Source: Patescibacteria group bacterium (lineage in GTDB: Bacteria > Patescibacteriota > Gracilibacteria > UBA1369 > LOWO2-01-FULL-3). Taken from it: a stretch of DNA of 13,747 nucleotides. Positions 13,125 through 13,747 of the stretch are shown here, one piece after another (position 1 is the first letter of the stretch; the number at the start of each line of letters is the position of its first letter). The stretch lies in NCBI GenBank assembly GCA_018818755.1, contig JAHIRL010000024.1, positions 1 through 13,747 of the forward strand. Direction: 5' to 3'. The notes below the pieces were generated by a model. The model ran no database searches and was not told the origin of the DNA. It saw only the letters and a list, made by a program, of their open reading frames with translations. The translations under genes and the position numbers were made by a program.

Positions 13125-13747
13125 TTAATATGCGGGGCTGGCAATTACAAGCAAACGTCTTAAAGTTGTTCCCGGCGGATCACAGGTCTGAAGCACAAGC
13201 CGCTCGCTTCCTTCCCTTTTTTCAAACCAACTAGTATCTTTTGCGTCGGTTACAACTACTTCATCAACCTTGTAAACGAACCTATGATCAAGAAAATACA
13301 TGAAGATTCTGTCTCCTTTTTCAAGTTTCCCTAAAAGATAGAATACAGCATTATAACGGTTAAAATTTAAAGGAGAGTCTGTAGAATGCGAAAAAAGATA
13401 AACGGTACTGCCCTGTCCCGGAAAGTTGGTTCCTTTGGCGTGGGCAACACCTTCTTTTAAAGCTTCTAAATACTCTTCGGCATTTCCCGGATCGACATTG
13501 GGAATAATATTGGCTTTGGCTTCGGTTTTGGGAATATAAAGAGAGAAATATGAATTAAGACCCAAAGAAGAAGTTTCTTCTCGTATTTTATCCGCCTCTT
13601 CGGCTGTTGCCTCAGAAACTAGTTCTCCAAACCCGCTTATTTGTTCCCGGGGTTTAACAAAAACATATCTGATTTCTTCCTTAAAAATCGGCCAGAAAGA
13701 AAAAAGCACTCCCGCAATTGCAAAAGCAGCAAAACCATAGCCTACCG
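13125..13747 (-). CDS. Sortase (class D/E-like), N-terminus beyond the window
   Basis: The frame is open to the right edge. The GTG at 13709 is in the middle of a hydrophobic run (VGYGFAAFAIAGVLFSFWP), so the real start lies upstream. Visible: this N-terminal transmembrane anchor, a basic/polar linker, then a sortase fold. Catalytic residues are all present: His in YLFSHSTDSP (codon 13386-13388), Cys in LQTCDPPG (13182-13184) and Arg in TTLRRLLV (13155-13157, nine residues after the Cys). The TC.P.G....RLLV pattern fits class D/E sortases. These are membrane transpeptidases that cut an LPXTG-like signal and join the protein to peptidoglycan or to a pilin. No substrate with such a signal is seen in this window; the giant surface protein lacks one. 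Gene order on this strand is sortase, rho, M23 peptidase, tRNA. Confidence 0.9.
   Translation of the reverse strand, partial: VGYGFAAFAIAGVLFSFWPIFKEEIRYVFVKPREQISGFGELVSEATAEEADKIREETSSLGLNSYFSLYIPKTEAKANIIPNVDPGNAEEYLEALKEGVAHAKGTNFPGQGSTVYLFSHSTDSPLNFNRYNAVFYLLGKLEKGDRIFMYFLDHRFVYKVDEVVVTDAKDTSWFEKREGSERLVLQTCDPPGTTLRRLLVIASPAY

Overview
The window looks like a chromosomal piece of a Candidate Phyla Radiation (Patescibacteria) bacterium, most likely of the Microgenomates type. This rests on gene content and is an inference: a giant tail-fibre-like surface protein built from GIGT repeats with a DLAEWY-type C-terminal module, an O-antigen-ligase-like membrane protein fused to TPRs, a LysM-M23 peptidase, a sortase, and a Rho without the usual N-terminal helical domain. 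The DNA is AT-rich. All genes read with the standard bacterial code; TGA is not needed as a sense codon, which argues against the Gracilibacteria/Absconditabacteria code.

Layout. The + strand carries (i) the last 2343 codons of a giant surface protein that runs in from beyond the left edge (1-7034), (ii) a 648-residue polytopic O-antigen ligase/TPR protein (7159-9105), (iii) a 246-bp gap holding a short GC-rich island, and (iv) an orphan membrane-anchored protein (9352-10446). The - strand, read from the right, carries (v) a sortase whose N-terminus lies beyond the right edge (13747-13125), (vi) rho (13028-11718), (vii) a LysM/M23 peptidase (11668-10580) and (viii) tRNA-Ala(CGC) (10548-10478). 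The two halves converge at about 10447-10477.

Functional theme. Apart from rho and the tRNA, everything concerns the cell envelope: a huge secreted modular adhesin-like protein, a membrane enzyme likely to act on surface polysaccharide or a related polymer, a peptidoglycan hydrolase, a sortase, and a putative lipoprotein. No LPXTG-like sorting signal ends the giant protein, so the sortase is not obviously its anchor.

Regulation. I can place sigma70-like promoters before rho (TTGACA-16-TATACT), before the M23 gene (TTGACC-17-TATCTT with TGn, overlapping the end of rho) and before the tRNA (TGGTATAAT). Both complete + strand genes have a -10-like hexamer ending exactly 6 nt before the ATG and no Shine-Dalgarno sequence, which suggests leaderless transcripts. 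I found no intrinsic terminator in any intergenic gap.

I found no CRISPR array, transposase, phage packaging gene or defence system. The least explained items are the giant mosaic protein, the orphan protein at 9352-10446 and the GC-rich island at 9153-9226.
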